From positions 124,001 to 188,000 of the forward strand of contig JASCOV010000007.1 of NCBI GenBank assembly GCA_029960045.1: a DNA stretch of 64,000 bases, written 5' to 3'. Made by a program: the position numbers and the translations under genes. This DNA is from Flavobacteriaceae bacterium PS02293 (lineage in GTDB: Bacteria; Bacteroidota; Bacteroidia; Flavobacteriales; Weeksellaceae). This document shows, piece after piece, positions 53,727-61,969 of the stretch; positions within the stretch are counted from its first letter, which is position 1, and each line of letters starts with the position of its first letter. Under the pieces are notes generated by a model. It was not told the origin of the DNA. It searched no databases and was given only the letters and a program-made list of their open reading frames with translations.

Positions 53727-54911
53727 ATGTTTTCATTCTTAGATTATAACGGTCTCCAACATTATTGGTGGGCATTGGTATCACTTTTGGGAGCCTTATT
53801 GGTATTCTTATTATTTGTTCAGGGTGGGCAATCACTGATTTATTCATTGGCTTCCAGCGAAAAAGAGAAAACCATCCTGCTGAATTCCACCGGAAGAAAA
53901 TGGGAAATTACCTTTACCACACTCGTGACTTTCGGAGGGGCGTTTTTTGCATCATTTCCGCTGTTTTATTCTACCAGTTTTGGCGGTGCATACTGGGTCT
54001 GGATGGCGATTTTGTTTGCATTCATCATTCAGGCTGTCTCCTATGAGTTCAGGAGCAAAGCTGATAATTTTTTAGGACATAAAACTTTTGAAATCTTCCT
54101 TTTTATCAATGGTGTTTTAGGAAGCCTGCTTTTAGGTGTTGCAGTTTCTACATTCTTTACCGGAGCAGAATTTTCCGTCAATAAAACCAATATTGTGAAT
54201 ATGACGATGCAAGAAATGCCCATCATTTCTTCCTGGAAAACACCTTTTCACGGCTTGGAAGCACTTTGGACGGTCGAAAAGCTTGCCTTTGTACAGAATA
54301 TAAGTCTTGGATTGGCTGTTTTTTTTCTTGCAAGAGTTTTGGCGAATCTGTACTTCCAGAAAATGATTGATAATGAGAATATCCTCAAAAAGTCTAGGAA
54401 AAGTATGATCATCAATGCAGTTTTATTTTTAGTATTCTTTCTGTTTTGGATAATTAGGCTAATGTTTTTGGATGGCTTTGCAATCAACCCCCAGACGCAG
54501 GAAATATTTCTGCATCCTTATAAATATCTTCAAAACTTTTTAGAAATGCCTTTTCTTACGGCGATTTTCCTGATAGGAGTAATTCTGGTTTTAATTGGAT
54601 TATTTCTGAACATTTTTATGAAAAGTAAAAACGGAATCTGGTTTTCGGGTATCGGAACCGTTCTCACCGTTTGGATGCTTTTGATTTCAGCAGGTTTTAA
54701 TAATACAGCCTATTATCCTTCAACTTATGACCTTCAGAGTTCGCTCACGATTTCCAATTCATCTTCCAGCGAATTTACATTAAGAACAATGAGTTATGTT
54801 TCACTTCTTGTTCCTTTTGTCTTGGGATATATTGCTCTCGTTTGGAAGAAAATGGATTCCCGCAAAATCTCTTCCGAAGAGCTTGAAAACTCGGAAAACC
54901 ATACCTATTAA
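53727..54911 (+). CDS. cydB: Cytochrome bd quinol oxidase subunit II
   Basis: 394 aa membrane protein with WWALVSLLGALLVFLLFVQG start and GGAYWVWMAILFAFIIQAVS; 12 nt after cydA. Completes the oxidase core. Glu/Ser-rich soluble end. Confidence 0.9.
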   Translation: MFSFLDYNGLQHYWWALVSLLGALLVFLLFVQGGQSLIYSLASSEKEKTILLNSTGRKWEITFTTLVTFGGAFFASFPLFYSTSFGGAYWVWMAILFAFIIQAVSYEFRSKADNFLGHKTFEIFLFINGVLGSLLLGVAVSTFFTGAEFSVNKTNIVNMTMQEMPIISSWKTPFHGLEALWTVEKLAFVQNISLGLAVFFLARVLANLYFQKMIDNENILKKSRKSMIINAVLFLVFFLFWIIRLMFLDGFAINPQTQEIFLHPYKYLQNFLEMPFLTAIFLIGVILVLIGLFLNIFMKSKNGIWFSGIGTVLTVWMLLISAGFNNTAYYPSTYDLQSSLTISNSSSSEFTLRTMSYVSLLVPFVLGYIALVWKKMDSRKISSEELENSENHTY

Positions 54912-54928
54912 TTCTTAAAAAATAAGCA

Positions 54929-55042
54929 ATGCAAATAAAAGAAATACTTCAGATCATTACACTTCCGATAATGATTTATGTTTCCTACAGAATAATATTC
55001 TGGTTGTACAATAAACTGGAAAAAGAAGATAAGCTTAAATGA
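54929..55042 (+). CDS. CydX-like 37-aa single-helix protein
   Basis: MQIKEILQIITLPIMIYVSY followed by RIIFWLYNKLEKEDKLK. One membrane helix with a charged end, 17 nt behind cydB; the ATG of the next gene follows its TGA after one nt. Position, size and topology match the small third subunits CydX/CydS of other bd oxidases, but there is no clear sequence similarity. Confidence 0.65.
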   Translation: MQIKEILQIITLPIMIYVSYRIIFWLYNKLEKEDKLK

Positions 55043-55043
55043 A

Positions 55044-55379
55044 ATGAAGAAAATAGTAATTCCAACCAATGACCGGGAAACCATAGCCGTTCACATCGGC
55101 AGATGTCTTGAGTTTGCGGTTTACACAATAGATAAAGGAAATATTATTACTCTGGAATTTGAGAACAATATTCATTCTCATTCGGATGGTAAAAATGCGG
55201 GAAAGAATTCACAGGGAATTTGCGGACATCAGGAAATAGTCAGAATATTCTACGGCGCAGATCTTATATTGTATTATACAATGGGTAAAAATCTCAGGAA
55301 ATTACTTGATGAAAACGGTCTGCCATACCAAAAGGCAAAATCCATTTATATGAAAGAAATTATAAAAGAAATTTTATAA
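55044..55379 (+). CDS. NifB/NifX-domain (dinitrogenase FeMo-cofactor-type) protein
   Basis: 111 aa: MKKIVIPTNDRETIAVHIGR, CGHQEIVRIFYGADLILYY, and LDENGLPYQKAKSIY. The NifX/NafY-like PF02579 fold. No nitrogenase genes nearby; such stand-alone proteins are linked to Fe-S or sulfur handling. Two Cys (RCLEF, GICGH). Coupled to the CydX-like gene. Confidence 0.75.
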   Translation: MKKIVIPTNDRETIAVHIGRCLEFAVYTIDKGNIITLEFENNIHSHSDGKNAGKNSQGICGHQEIVRIFYGADLILYYTMGKNLRKLLDENGLPYQKAKSIYMKEIIKEIL

Positions 55380-55431
55380 AGATTCAAATTGATCAAAGAA
55401 TAACAGTAAACATCATCAATTCTGGTTTTTA

Positions 55432-55476
55432 TGTAATCAAAGTTACAGTGTGTTGGTTACCAACCAGGTATTTTTA
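55432..55476 (+). promoter_or_regulatory. Crp/Fnr-type operator and -7 element for the SQR-like gene
   Basis: TGTAATCAAAGTTACA at 55432-55447 is a perfect TGTAA-N6-TTACA palindrome, the best of the five. TATTTTTA (TAnnTTTG with the last G as A) starts exactly 37 nt after its start. ATG follows 16 nt later. Confidence 0.7.
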
Positions 55477-55491
55477 TAATTAAAATCAACA

Positions 55492-56952
55492 ATGTCAAAA
55501 ATAGTCATTTTGGGTGCAGGAATTGCCGGACATACCGCGGCGGCACATTTAAGAAGAAAACTAGGTAAAGAGCACGAAGTCCTGGTAGTTTCTCCGAACA
55601 GCAATTACCAGTGGGTTCCTTCCAATATTTGGGTGGGCGTGGGAAGAATGCAGTCTAAAGAGGTAATATTTCCGCTGGAGGCTTTGTACAGGAAAAAAGG
55701 TATAGGGTACAAACAGGCGAAAGCAATAAGTTTCTTTCCTGAAGGTGATAAGGAAGAAAATAAACCTTATATCCTTGCAGAATATGTAGCCGGAGAAAAT
55801 AAGGGACTGCAGGAAAAGATCACGTATGATTATCTCATCAATGCAACGGGACCCAGACTGGCTTTTGACCAGACAGAGGGATTAAATCCAGGAGAAAACA
55901 ATATGTATTCTGTTTGTACCTACGGACATGCGGAACACGCTGCTCAAGGATTGAAAGAGTTGGAAGACAAACTCAAAAAAACAGATAAAAAACTTAAAGT
56001 TCTCATCGGAACAGGACATGCTAAAGCCACTTGTCAAGGTGCAGCGTTTGAATATATTTTGAATGTCGAAAACGAACTCCGCAGAAAAGGATTGAGAGAA
56101 AAAGCAGAAATTACCTGGATTTCCAACGAATATGATCTTGGAGATTTTGGTATGGACGGCATGCTGCTCGCTTACAAAGGAATGCGGATGAAATCTTCGG
56201 AAATGGTAGAAATGGTTTTTGAAGACCGCGGAATCAAATGGATCACCAAAGCAGGTGTTTATAAGGTGGAACCAGGTAAAGTACATTATGAGACCTTGGA
56301 CGGAGAATATAAAACAGAAGACTACGATTTCGGAATGCTGATTCCGGCTTTTGCAGGTCATCCCTTCAAAGCTTTTGGTAAAAATGACGACGACATTACT
56401 TCAAAACTGTTTAAAGGTTTTATGATCGTAGATGCAGATTATAGAGAGAAACCTTATGAAGAATGGAAAGTACAGGACTGGCCGGAAACCTACCAAAACC
56501 CAAGCTTTCCGAATATTTTTGCTCCCGGAATTGCCTTTGCTCCACCACACGCCATTTCAAAACCTCACATCAGCAAGAATGGAAATCCTATTTTTCCTGC
56601 ACCGCCAAGAACTGGAATGCCTTCCGGAATTACTGCAAAACTGGCCGCAGATAATATCATCGAATACATTAAGAGCGGTGAGAATCCCCATTTCCATAAA
56701 GGTTCTCTCGGAAATATGGGAGCAGCTTGTATTGCTTCGGCAGGTTTTGGCTTAACCAAAGGTTCGGCAGTAAGTATAACCACTTTTCCGATTGTCCCGG
56801 ATTATATTAAATATCCAAAAACAGGGGGAAGAGATATTCATAAAACATTTGGAGAAATCGGATTGGCAGGACATTGGATAAAATATGCGCTTCACCTCGG
56901 ATTTATCTGGAAAGCCAAAATGAAACCATTCTGGTGGCTGATCCCTGAGTAA
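55492..56952 (+). CDS. Sulfide:quinone oxidoreductase-like FAD flavoprotein
   Basis: 486 aa. ILGAGIAGHTAAAHLRRKLG (FAD-binding Rossmann start), NYQWVPSNIWVGVGRMQSK, a second nucleotide segment around IGTGHAKATCQGAAFEYIL, and C-terminal membrane-facing Trp/Pro-rich region. Cysteines at about 142, 181 and 413 fit the redox Cys positions of the SQR family. Oxidises sulfide to polysulfide or persulfide and reduces quinone. Its substrate is inferred from the family and from the rhodanese/PDO neighbours. Confidence 0.78.
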   Translation: MSKIVILGAGIAGHTAAAHLRRKLGKEHEVLVVSPNSNYQWVPSNIWVGVGRMQSKEVIFPLEALYRKKGIGYKQAKAISFFPEGDKEENKPYILAEYVAGENKGLQEKITYDYLINATGPRLAFDQTEGLNPGENNMYSVCTYGHAEHAAQGLKELEDKLKKTDKKLKVLIGTGHAKATCQGAAFEYILNVENELRRKGLREKAEITWISNEYDLGDFGMDGMLLAYKGMRMKSSEMVEMVFEDRGIKWITKAGVYKVEPGKVHYETLDGEYKTEDYDFGMLIPAFAGHPFKAFGKNDDDITSKLFKGFMIVDADYREKPYEEWKVQDWPETYQNPSFPNIFAPGIAFAPPHAISKPHISKNGNPIFPAPPRTGMPSGITAKLAADNIIEYIKSGENPHFHKGSLGNMGAACIASAGFGLTKGSAVSITTFPIVPDYIKYPKTGGRDIHKTFGEIGLAGHWIKYALHLGFIWKAKMKPFWWLIPE

Positions 56953-56978
56953 TATATTAATCATAAATATTTAAAATA

Positions 56979-57128
56979 ATGTCTGAAAGAATTTCTAAAT
57001 ACGAAAAATTTAAAATGCAGAATCCCTTCCTGCAATTTTTTAAATTCATTTTTCTGAATATCAAAATTATGAATGTGGTAGCCAAAGGACACGGCGGAAC
57101 CAGAGATGAGGACTACATTAAAAAGTAA
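56979..57128 (+). CDS. Small hydrophobic-basic protein, 49 aa
   Basis: MSERISKYEKFKMQNPFLQF, then FKFIFLNIKIMNVVAKGHGG and TRDEDYIKK. One amphipathic or membrane-associated helix. 26 nt behind the SQR-like gene, so probably on the same mRNA. I know of no family; such short companions of SQR enzymes may anchor them to the membrane. Confidence 0.55.
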   Translation: MSERISKYEKFKMQNPFLQFFKFIFLNIKIMNVVAKGHGGTRDEDYIKK

Positions 57129-57169
57129 TTGATGTAAAGCTGTAAAAACCGGTATATATTTTTACCGAA

Positions 57170-57214
57170 TGTAATTCATATCACAGACTTGGATGATTTA
57201 TCCACGTAATTTTG
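57170..57214 (+). promoter_or_regulatory. Crp/Fnr-type operator and -7 element for the TauE/SafE gene
   Basis: TGTAATTCATATCACA at 57170-57185 (TGTAA-N6-TCACA) and TAATTTTG at 57207-57214, once more exactly 37 nt from operator start. Confidence 0.7.
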
Positions 57215-57244
57215 TTGTATGAAATTATTTAAAATAAAAATAAA

Positions 57245-58051
57245 TTGCTGACAGAAGGTTTTTTTCTTGCTTTATTGGTAGGGGTTTCTCTGGGACTTGT
57301 AGGAAGCGGAGGATCTATACTTACCGTTCCCATAATGGTCTACATTTTGGGAATTGATCCTGTTTTGGCAACAGGTTACTCTTTGTTCGTAGTAGGTTTA
57401 ACTTCATTTTTCGGAGGGATCAGGAATTTTTTCAATCAAACCATAAAGTTCAAAGCTATTTTGCTGTTCGGAATTCCTTCCGTTATTACAGTTTATCTCA
57501 GCAGGGCTTTTTTAGTCCCTGTTATTCCGGAAATTATTTTGAAAGCAGGAGCTTTTCAACTTACAAAATCCGTTTTTTTGATGGTGCTTTTTGCAGTCGT
57601 GATGGTTGCTGCATCGGTATCAATGATACGTCCTTGCGAAAACTGCAAAACAAATAATGGAAACCCCAAACCCGACTCCAATTATATAATGATGATTTTG
57701 ATCGGGTCATTGGTAGGTGCCATTACAGGATTGGTAGGAGCGGGAGGTGGTTTTCTGATAATCCCAGCTCTTGTTTTTTTTGCAAAATTGCCTATAAAGT
57801 CGGCTATAGGAACATCGCTGTTTATTATCACAATCAATTCGGCCATTGGTTTTGCTGGCTTTTTCAACAGCGAGCACTCGGCGATAGATTGGAGTCTATT
57901 GATAAAGTTTACAGCAACAGCTGTTATCGGTATTTTCATCGGCATCTTTTTTTCCTCTAAAGTGTCTGGAGAAAAACTTAAAACCAGCTTTGGATGGTTT
58001 GTTTTGTTAATGGGAATTTATATTCTCGCAAAAGAATTGATTTTAAATTAA
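57245..58051 (+). CDS. TauE/SafE-type sulfite or sulfur-compound exporter (TSUP family)
   Basis: 268 aa, about eight membrane helices. LVGVSLGLVGSGGSILTVPI and the repeat GSLVGAITGLVGAGGGFLII are the two TSUP signatures. CENCKTN on a loop is a possible metal or thiol site. The start codon is TTG (no ATG in frame before it). A 10-codon frame, ATG at 57219 (peptide MKLFKIKINC), overlaps this TTG and could couple translation. Likely moves sulfite, thiosulfate or a related sulfur anion. Confidence 0.85.
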   Translation: MLTEGFFLALLVGVSLGLVGSGGSILTVPIMVYILGIDPVLATGYSLFVVGLTSFFGGIRNFFNQTIKFKAILLFGIPSVITVYLSRAFLVPVIPEIILKAGAFQLTKSVFLMVLFAVVMVAASVSMIRPCENCKTNNGNPKPDSNYIMMILIGSLVGAITGLVGAGGGFLIIPALVFFAKLPIKSAIGTSLFIITINSAIGFAGFFNSEHSAIDWSLLIKFTATAVIGIFIGIFFSSKVSGEKLKTSFGWFVLLMGIYILAKELILN

Positions 58052-58059
58052 AAGAAAAT

Positions 58060-58677
58060 ATGTCGCAGAAAGATTTTTGGAACGAGCGTTACAGTAGGAA
58101 AGAATTCATTTACGGAATTGATCCCAATGAATATCTGAAAGAAAAACTACAGGATATCAAACCTGGAAAAATCCTTTTCGCCGCAGAAGGAGAGGGTAGG
58201 AATGCAGTTTATGCAGCGAAAATGGGATGGAAGCCGGATGCGTTTGACCAGAGTGAAGCAGGAAAGGAGAAAGCAATTTCACTTGCGGAAGAAAACCAAA
58301 CTGACATTTCATATATCATTTCTGATGCAGAAGATATAGAATATCCCGACAATACTTTTGATGCTTTGGTTCTTATTTATGCCCATTTTAAGGGAGATAG
58401 GAGAAGGGAATTTCATCAGAAGCTGGCGGGATTTCTAAAGCCTGGCGGTTTTCTGATCATCGAAGGCTTTTCCAAATTTCAGGAAGAATATCAGAAAAAA
58501 TATCCACGATCCGGAGGTCCACGGAATCCCGAAATGCTCTATGATCTTGCAGAGTTAAAAAAGGATTTTGAAAACTTTGAGATGAAAGAATCTACCATGA
58601 CAACTATCACGCTCAACGAAGGAGATTACCATAAAGGTCAAGCTTCTGTGGTAAGGATTTTTGCCGTTAAAAAGTAA
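58060..58677 (+). CDS. Class I SAM-dependent methyltransferase, TehB/thiopurine type
   Basis: 205 aa from the ATG at 58060, since 22 earlier in-frame codons overlap the TSUP gene. QKDFWNERYSRKEFIYGIDP start, FAAEGEGRNAVYAAKMGWKP as SAM-binding motif I, and ALVLIYAHFKGDRRREFH. Such enzymes methylate chalcogens or thiols, so possibly sulfide or thiol methylation; inferred from context. Nine nt after the TSUP gene. Confidence 0.82.
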   Translation: MSQKDFWNERYSRKEFIYGIDPNEYLKEKLQDIKPGKILFAAEGEGRNAVYAAKMGWKPDAFDQSEAGKEKAISLAEENQTDISYIISDAEDIEYPDNTFDALVLIYAHFKGDRRREFHQKLAGFLKPGGFLIIEGFSKFQEEYQKKYPRSGGPRNPEMLYDLAELKKDFENFEMKESTMTTITLNEGDYHKGQASVVRIFAVKK

Positions 58678-58686
58678 TTTGCCTTG

Positions 58687-58731
58687 TGTAATCAAGGTTA
58701 CTGAAAAAGGTTAAAATAAAGGGTAATTTTG
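58687..58731 (+). promoter_or_regulatory. Crp/Fnr-type operator and -7 element for the MBL-rhodanese operon
   Basis: TGTAATCAAGGTTACT at 58687-58702 and TAATTTTG at 58724-58731, 37 nt between their starts. The operator overlaps the place of a -33 element, which would be the usual sign of activator dependence. Confidence 0.7.
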
Positions 58732-58759
58732 TATATATAAATACTAAAAAAGTAAAATT

Positions 58760-60157
58760 ATGTTTTTTCAACACATTTACGATAAAAGTTTGGCACAGAG
58801 TAGTTATCTTATCGGTTGTCAGGCTAAAGGAGAGGCAATTGTGATTGATGCCAAAAGGGATATTGATACCTATCTTGCGATTGCCAAAGAGAACAATCTT
58901 AAGATTACACATATTACCGAGACACATATTCACGCAGACTTTCTGTCGGGTTCACACGAACTTGCGGCAGCTACAGGCGCAGAATTGTACCTTTCTGATG
59001 AAGGAGGAAACGATTGGCAATATGAATTTCCACATATTGGTTTGAAGAATGGAAATACGATAAACATTGGAAATCTTTCACTAAAAGTCATTCACACACC
59101 CGGGCATACACCGGAAAGTATTAGTTTTCTTCTGACCGATCATCCTGCGACGGATGAACCAGTAATGATTTTCACAGGAGATTTCGTTTTCGTAGGCGAC
59201 ATTGGTAGACCAGATCTGCTGGAAAAAGCTGCCGGAATTATCGGAACTCAGGAAAAAGGAGCTAAAGAGATGTACCATTCTGTGATGGATTTCAGAAAAT
59301 TGCCTGAATTTATTCAGGTTTGGCCAGGACACGGAGCAGGTTCTGCTTGTGGAAAATCTTTGGGTGCGGTACCAAGTTCTACCGTCGGTTACGAGAAGAT
59401 CCGCAACTGGGCATTTCAGTATGAAGATAACGAAGAAGGTTTTGTCGACTATTTATTGGAAGGTCAGCCCGAACCACCGAAATATTTTGCAATGATGAAG
59501 AAGCTTAATAAAGTGGAAAGACCTTTGTTACCAGAAGTTCCAAAGCAGAAGAAACTTTCCAAGAAGGAATTTTTGAATGCTTACCATGACGGAGTAAAAA
59601 TAATTGATACCCGAAATAAAATCGATTTTGCCAAAGGTTTTATTCCCGCAAGTATCAATATTCAAGATAATAATTCCTTTTCTACGTGGATGGGATGGTT
59701 GATCGATTATTCAGAACCCTTCATTTTGGTTGCTCAGGAAAATCAAATGGAAGATCTTATCCGAAAGCTGATGAGAATCGGAATGGATCAGATGATGGGC
59801 TACATTGATGATATCGATCATTTGGAATTAGAACTTCAAAAGGCTGATGTGATTGATATTAAAGAATTCAAATCATATTTGAATAAAGATCATATACAGA
59901 TTGTAGATGTGCGAGGCAAAACAGAATTTGACGAAGGTCATATTGAGGGAGCCGAAAATATTTTTGTAGGTACGCTTCCTGACAATCTTTACAAAATGAG
60001 TAAGGATAAGCCAGTCGTTATACACTGCCAGAGCGGTGATAGAGCTACAATTGCTTATTCTATTCTCAGAAAGAATGGTTTTACCAATGTTAAAAATTAT
60101 GCAGGAGGAATGAAAGAATGGAAAGAAATGGAAAATCCTGTTAATAAAAATGTTTAA
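58760..60157 (+). CDS. Persulfide-dioxygenase-like MBL protein with two rhodanese domains
   Basis: 465 aa. MBL domain: ETHIHADFLSGSHELAAATG near 55, HTPGHTPESISFLL and FTGDFVFVGDIGRPDL, the ETHE1/PDO-type metal ligands. Rhodanese 1 (about 260-345; KIIDTRNKIDFAKGFIPASI) has lost the active Cys (ILVAQEN instead). Rhodanese 2 (370-460) is intact with CQSGDRAT near 422. It oxidises glutathione or protein persulfide to sulfite and passes sulfur. First gene of an operon with DUF2892, thioredoxin and rhodanese-thioredoxin. Confidence 0.9.
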   Translation: MFFQHIYDKSLAQSSYLIGCQAKGEAIVIDAKRDIDTYLAIAKENNLKITHITETHIHADFLSGSHELAAATGAELYLSDEGGNDWQYEFPHIGLKNGNTINIGNLSLKVIHTPGHTPESISFLLTDHPATDEPVMIFTGDFVFVGDIGRPDLLEKAAGIIGTQEKGAKEMYHSVMDFRKLPEFIQVWPGHGAGSACGKSLGAVPSSTVGYEKIRNWAFQYEDNEEGFVDYLLEGQPEPPKYFAMMKKLNKVERPLLPEVPKQKKLSKKEFLNAYHDGVKIIDTRNKIDFAKGFIPASINIQDNNSFSTWMGWLIDYSEPFILVAQENQMEDLIRKLMRIGMDQMMGYIDDIDHLELELQKADVIDIKEFKSYLNKDHIQIVDVRGKTEFDEGHIEGAENIFVGTLPDNLYKMSKDKPVVIHCQSGDRATIAYSILRKNGFTNVKNYAGGMKEWKEMENPVNKNV

Positions 60158-60395
60158 AATGATACAGAATATATTTAAAAACTGGAACTTTGTGCGAATA
60201 CTACGCCTGGCAATGGGAATATTCCTGGTAGTAGAAGCCGTGAAATCAGGAATGTGGCTGTTGGTCTTCGTTGGAGTAGTTTTTATTGCGATGCCTTTAT
60301 TGAATATCGGCTGTTGTGCTACAGGAGACTGTTCTGTCCCGACAAGAAAGTCAAAAAATAATAGGGATGAGGTCCAATATGAAGAAATCAAATAA
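60150..60395 (+). CDS. DUF2892 membrane protein, second copy
   Basis: 81 aa from 60150, overlapping the MBL stop by 8 nt; ATG at 60159 is the alternative. NFVRILRLAMGIFLVVEAVK, one more helix, NIGCCATGDCSVPTRKS near the end. Cys-rich GCCATGDC could take part in thiol transfer. Like the DUF2892 at 50671 but with Cys motif. Confidence 0.8.
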   Translation: MFKMIQNIFKNWNFVRILRLAMGIFLVVEAVKSGMWLLVFVGVVFIAMPLLNIGCCATGDCSVPTRKSKNNRDEVQYEEIK

Positions 60396-60407
60396 AATCC
60401 GAAAAAA

Positions 60408-60704
60408 ATGAATAAATTTCAAGAACTTATCAATCAGGATAAGCCTGTTTTGGTCGACTTTTTTGCAGAATGGTGTGGTCCGTGTAAAATGCAGGCTCCT
60501 ATTCTTCAGGATCTAAAAAAGAAAATAGGAGACTCGGCCAATATCGTCAAAATTGATATTGATAAAAATCAGGCTGTTGCAGCTCAGTTCGGAATCCGTA
60601 GTGTTCCTACCCTGATGATTTTTAAAGCAGGTGAAGTTAAATGGAAACAGTCCGGTGTCTTTCAGGCAGATGAATTGGAGAGATTAATAAAGCAAAATAG
60701 CTAA
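60408..60704 (+). CDS. Thioredoxin
   Basis: 98 aa with DFFAEWCGPCKMQAPIL active site, VPTLMIFKAGE with cis-Pro. Cytoplasmic, 12 nt after the DUF2892 gene. Presumably reduces persulfides formed by the rhodaneses. Confidence 0.93.
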   Translation: MNKFQELINQDKPVLVDFFAEWCGPCKMQAPILQDLKKKIGDSANIVKIDIDKNQAVAAQFGIRSVPTLMIFKAGEVKWKQSGVFQADELERLIKQNS

Positions 60705-60705
60705 A

Positions 60706-61410
60706 ATGTATAAAAACCTAATTGTTGCATTTTTTCTCATCATACTCACAGGATGTGGAAAAGCACAAAACAATAAAAACGGAAGTAGTCTTCCCGCAGC
60801 AGAATTTTCTCAAAAATTAGATCAGACCAAAGATGCACAATTGGTCGATGTGAGAACTTCGGGAGAATTCCGTAACGGACATCTTAAAAATGCAATGAAC
60901 ATTGACTGGACTGCCGGAGATTTTGCTGAAAAAGCAAAAGCTTTAGATAAAGATAAACCTGTATTCGTGTACTGTATGAGCGGACCGAGAAGTTCTGCTG
61001 CCGCTGAGAAACTCACAGAGATGGGCTTTAAAAATGTCTATGAAATGCAGGGTGGAATGATGAAATGGAGAAATGCCAGTCTTCCGGAAATCAAAGCATC
61101 CACTTTCGCAGGAATGAGTCTTGCTCAGTACAATGAAATGCTGAAAAGTGATATACCTATTCTGGTTGATTTCTATGCAGAATGGTGCGCGCCGTGCAAA
61201 AAAATGGAACCATATTTAAAAAAAATGGCTTCGGAAATGCCTGATAAGGTGAAAATTGTAAGAATCAATGCCGACGAAAATACAGAACTTTGCAAAGAAC
61301 TGAATGTTTCTGCACTCCCGGTTTTGAAACTATACAAAAATGACAAGGTAGCCTGGGAAAACCTTGGTTTTGTAACGGAAGAGGAAGTTAAAAAACAAAT
61401 TTCCAAATAA
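60706..61410 (+). CDS. Lipoprotein rhodanese-thioredoxin fusion
   Basis: 234 aa: lipobox LTGC (Cys17), rhodanese domain (QLVDVRTSGEFRNGHLKN, active CMSGPRSS near 89), then thioredoxin domain (DFYAEWCAPCKKMEPYL). Joins sulfur transfer and thiol reduction in the periplasm. One nt after the cytoplasmic thioredoxin gene, last gene of the operon. Confidence 0.9.
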   Translation: MYKNLIVAFFLIILTGCGKAQNNKNGSSLPAAEFSQKLDQTKDAQLVDVRTSGEFRNGHLKNAMNIDWTAGDFAEKAKALDKDKPVFVYCMSGPRSSAAAEKLTEMGFKNVYEMQGGMMKWRNASLPEIKASTFAGMSLAQYNEMLKSDIPILVDFYAEWCAPCKKMEPYLKKMASEMPDKVKIVRINADENTELCKELNVSALPVLKLYKNDKVAWENLGFVTEEEVKKQISK

Positions 61411-61438
61411 AACTATTCTATAAAGTCTGTTAATATTT

Positions 61439-61468
61439 TTGACCTCATTATTTAAACATTTACATTTG
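61439..61468 (+). promoter_or_regulatory. Consensus Bacteroidetes promoter
   Basis: TTG at 61439-61441, 19-nt spacer, TACATTTG at 61461-61468. The -7 element ends 5 nt before the ATG at 61474, too close for that codon to be the start; the ATG at 61507 fits. Confidence 0.75.
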
Positions 61469-61506
61469 CAAGAATGACTAATCAGAAATTAAATACAAAT
61501 CATACA

Positions 61507-61872
61507 ATGAGAAGCATCATCGGAATGTTTTTCATTGTATGCATTTTAATTTCTTCGTGTGCCGTAAAATACGGTATCAAAAATCTGTTCAACGTACCGC
61601 CCACTTCCACAAGTCATTCTTCAGTTCCAAAAGACAAATTTACGGTCACAACTTCTGCTTCGCAATGTAATTTCTGTAAGGAAAAAGAAATGACGGCGAA
61701 AAACGATACTCAGTTTTCCGTATCCGATTTTCAAGAGCTTGCTGCATTTACATTTATTCTTTTTGCAGGTGCTTTTCTTTCTGTAAATATTCCGAAACAT
61801 CCTTTTTACAGCTCTTCTAAAATAGGGAATGCTGTTCCCATCTTTATACAATACCGCAAACTTATCATTTGA
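61507..61872 (+). CDS. Hypothetical lipoprotein ahead of the TolC-RND system
   Basis: 121 aa from the ATG at 61507 (chosen because of the promoter). FFIVCILISSC is a lipobox-like signal, followed by a Ser/Thr/Pro-rich stretch, CNFCKEKE and a hydrophobic segment (LAAFTFILFAGAFLSV). Not recognised. The CxxC could bind metal. Likely part of the downstream efflux system. Confidence 0.6.
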   Translation: MRSIIGMFFIVCILISSCAVKYGIKNLFNVPPTSTSHSSVPKDKFTVTTSASQCNFCKEKEMTAKNDTQFSVSDFQELAAFTFILFAGAFLSVNIPKHPFYSSSKIGNAVPIFIQYRKLII

Positions 61873-61969
61873 TTTAAAATTAATTCAATCTGTTAACAAT
61901 AGCAGATGTAATGATTTTATTTTTTTAATCCTTACCGGAATTTTTCGGTAGCTATTAATTTCTCAAAAA

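Noticed and set aside
57994..58059. 22-codon extension of the methyltransferase
   Set aside because: Overlaps the TSUP coding region and lacks family similarity; the MSQKDFW start is normal.
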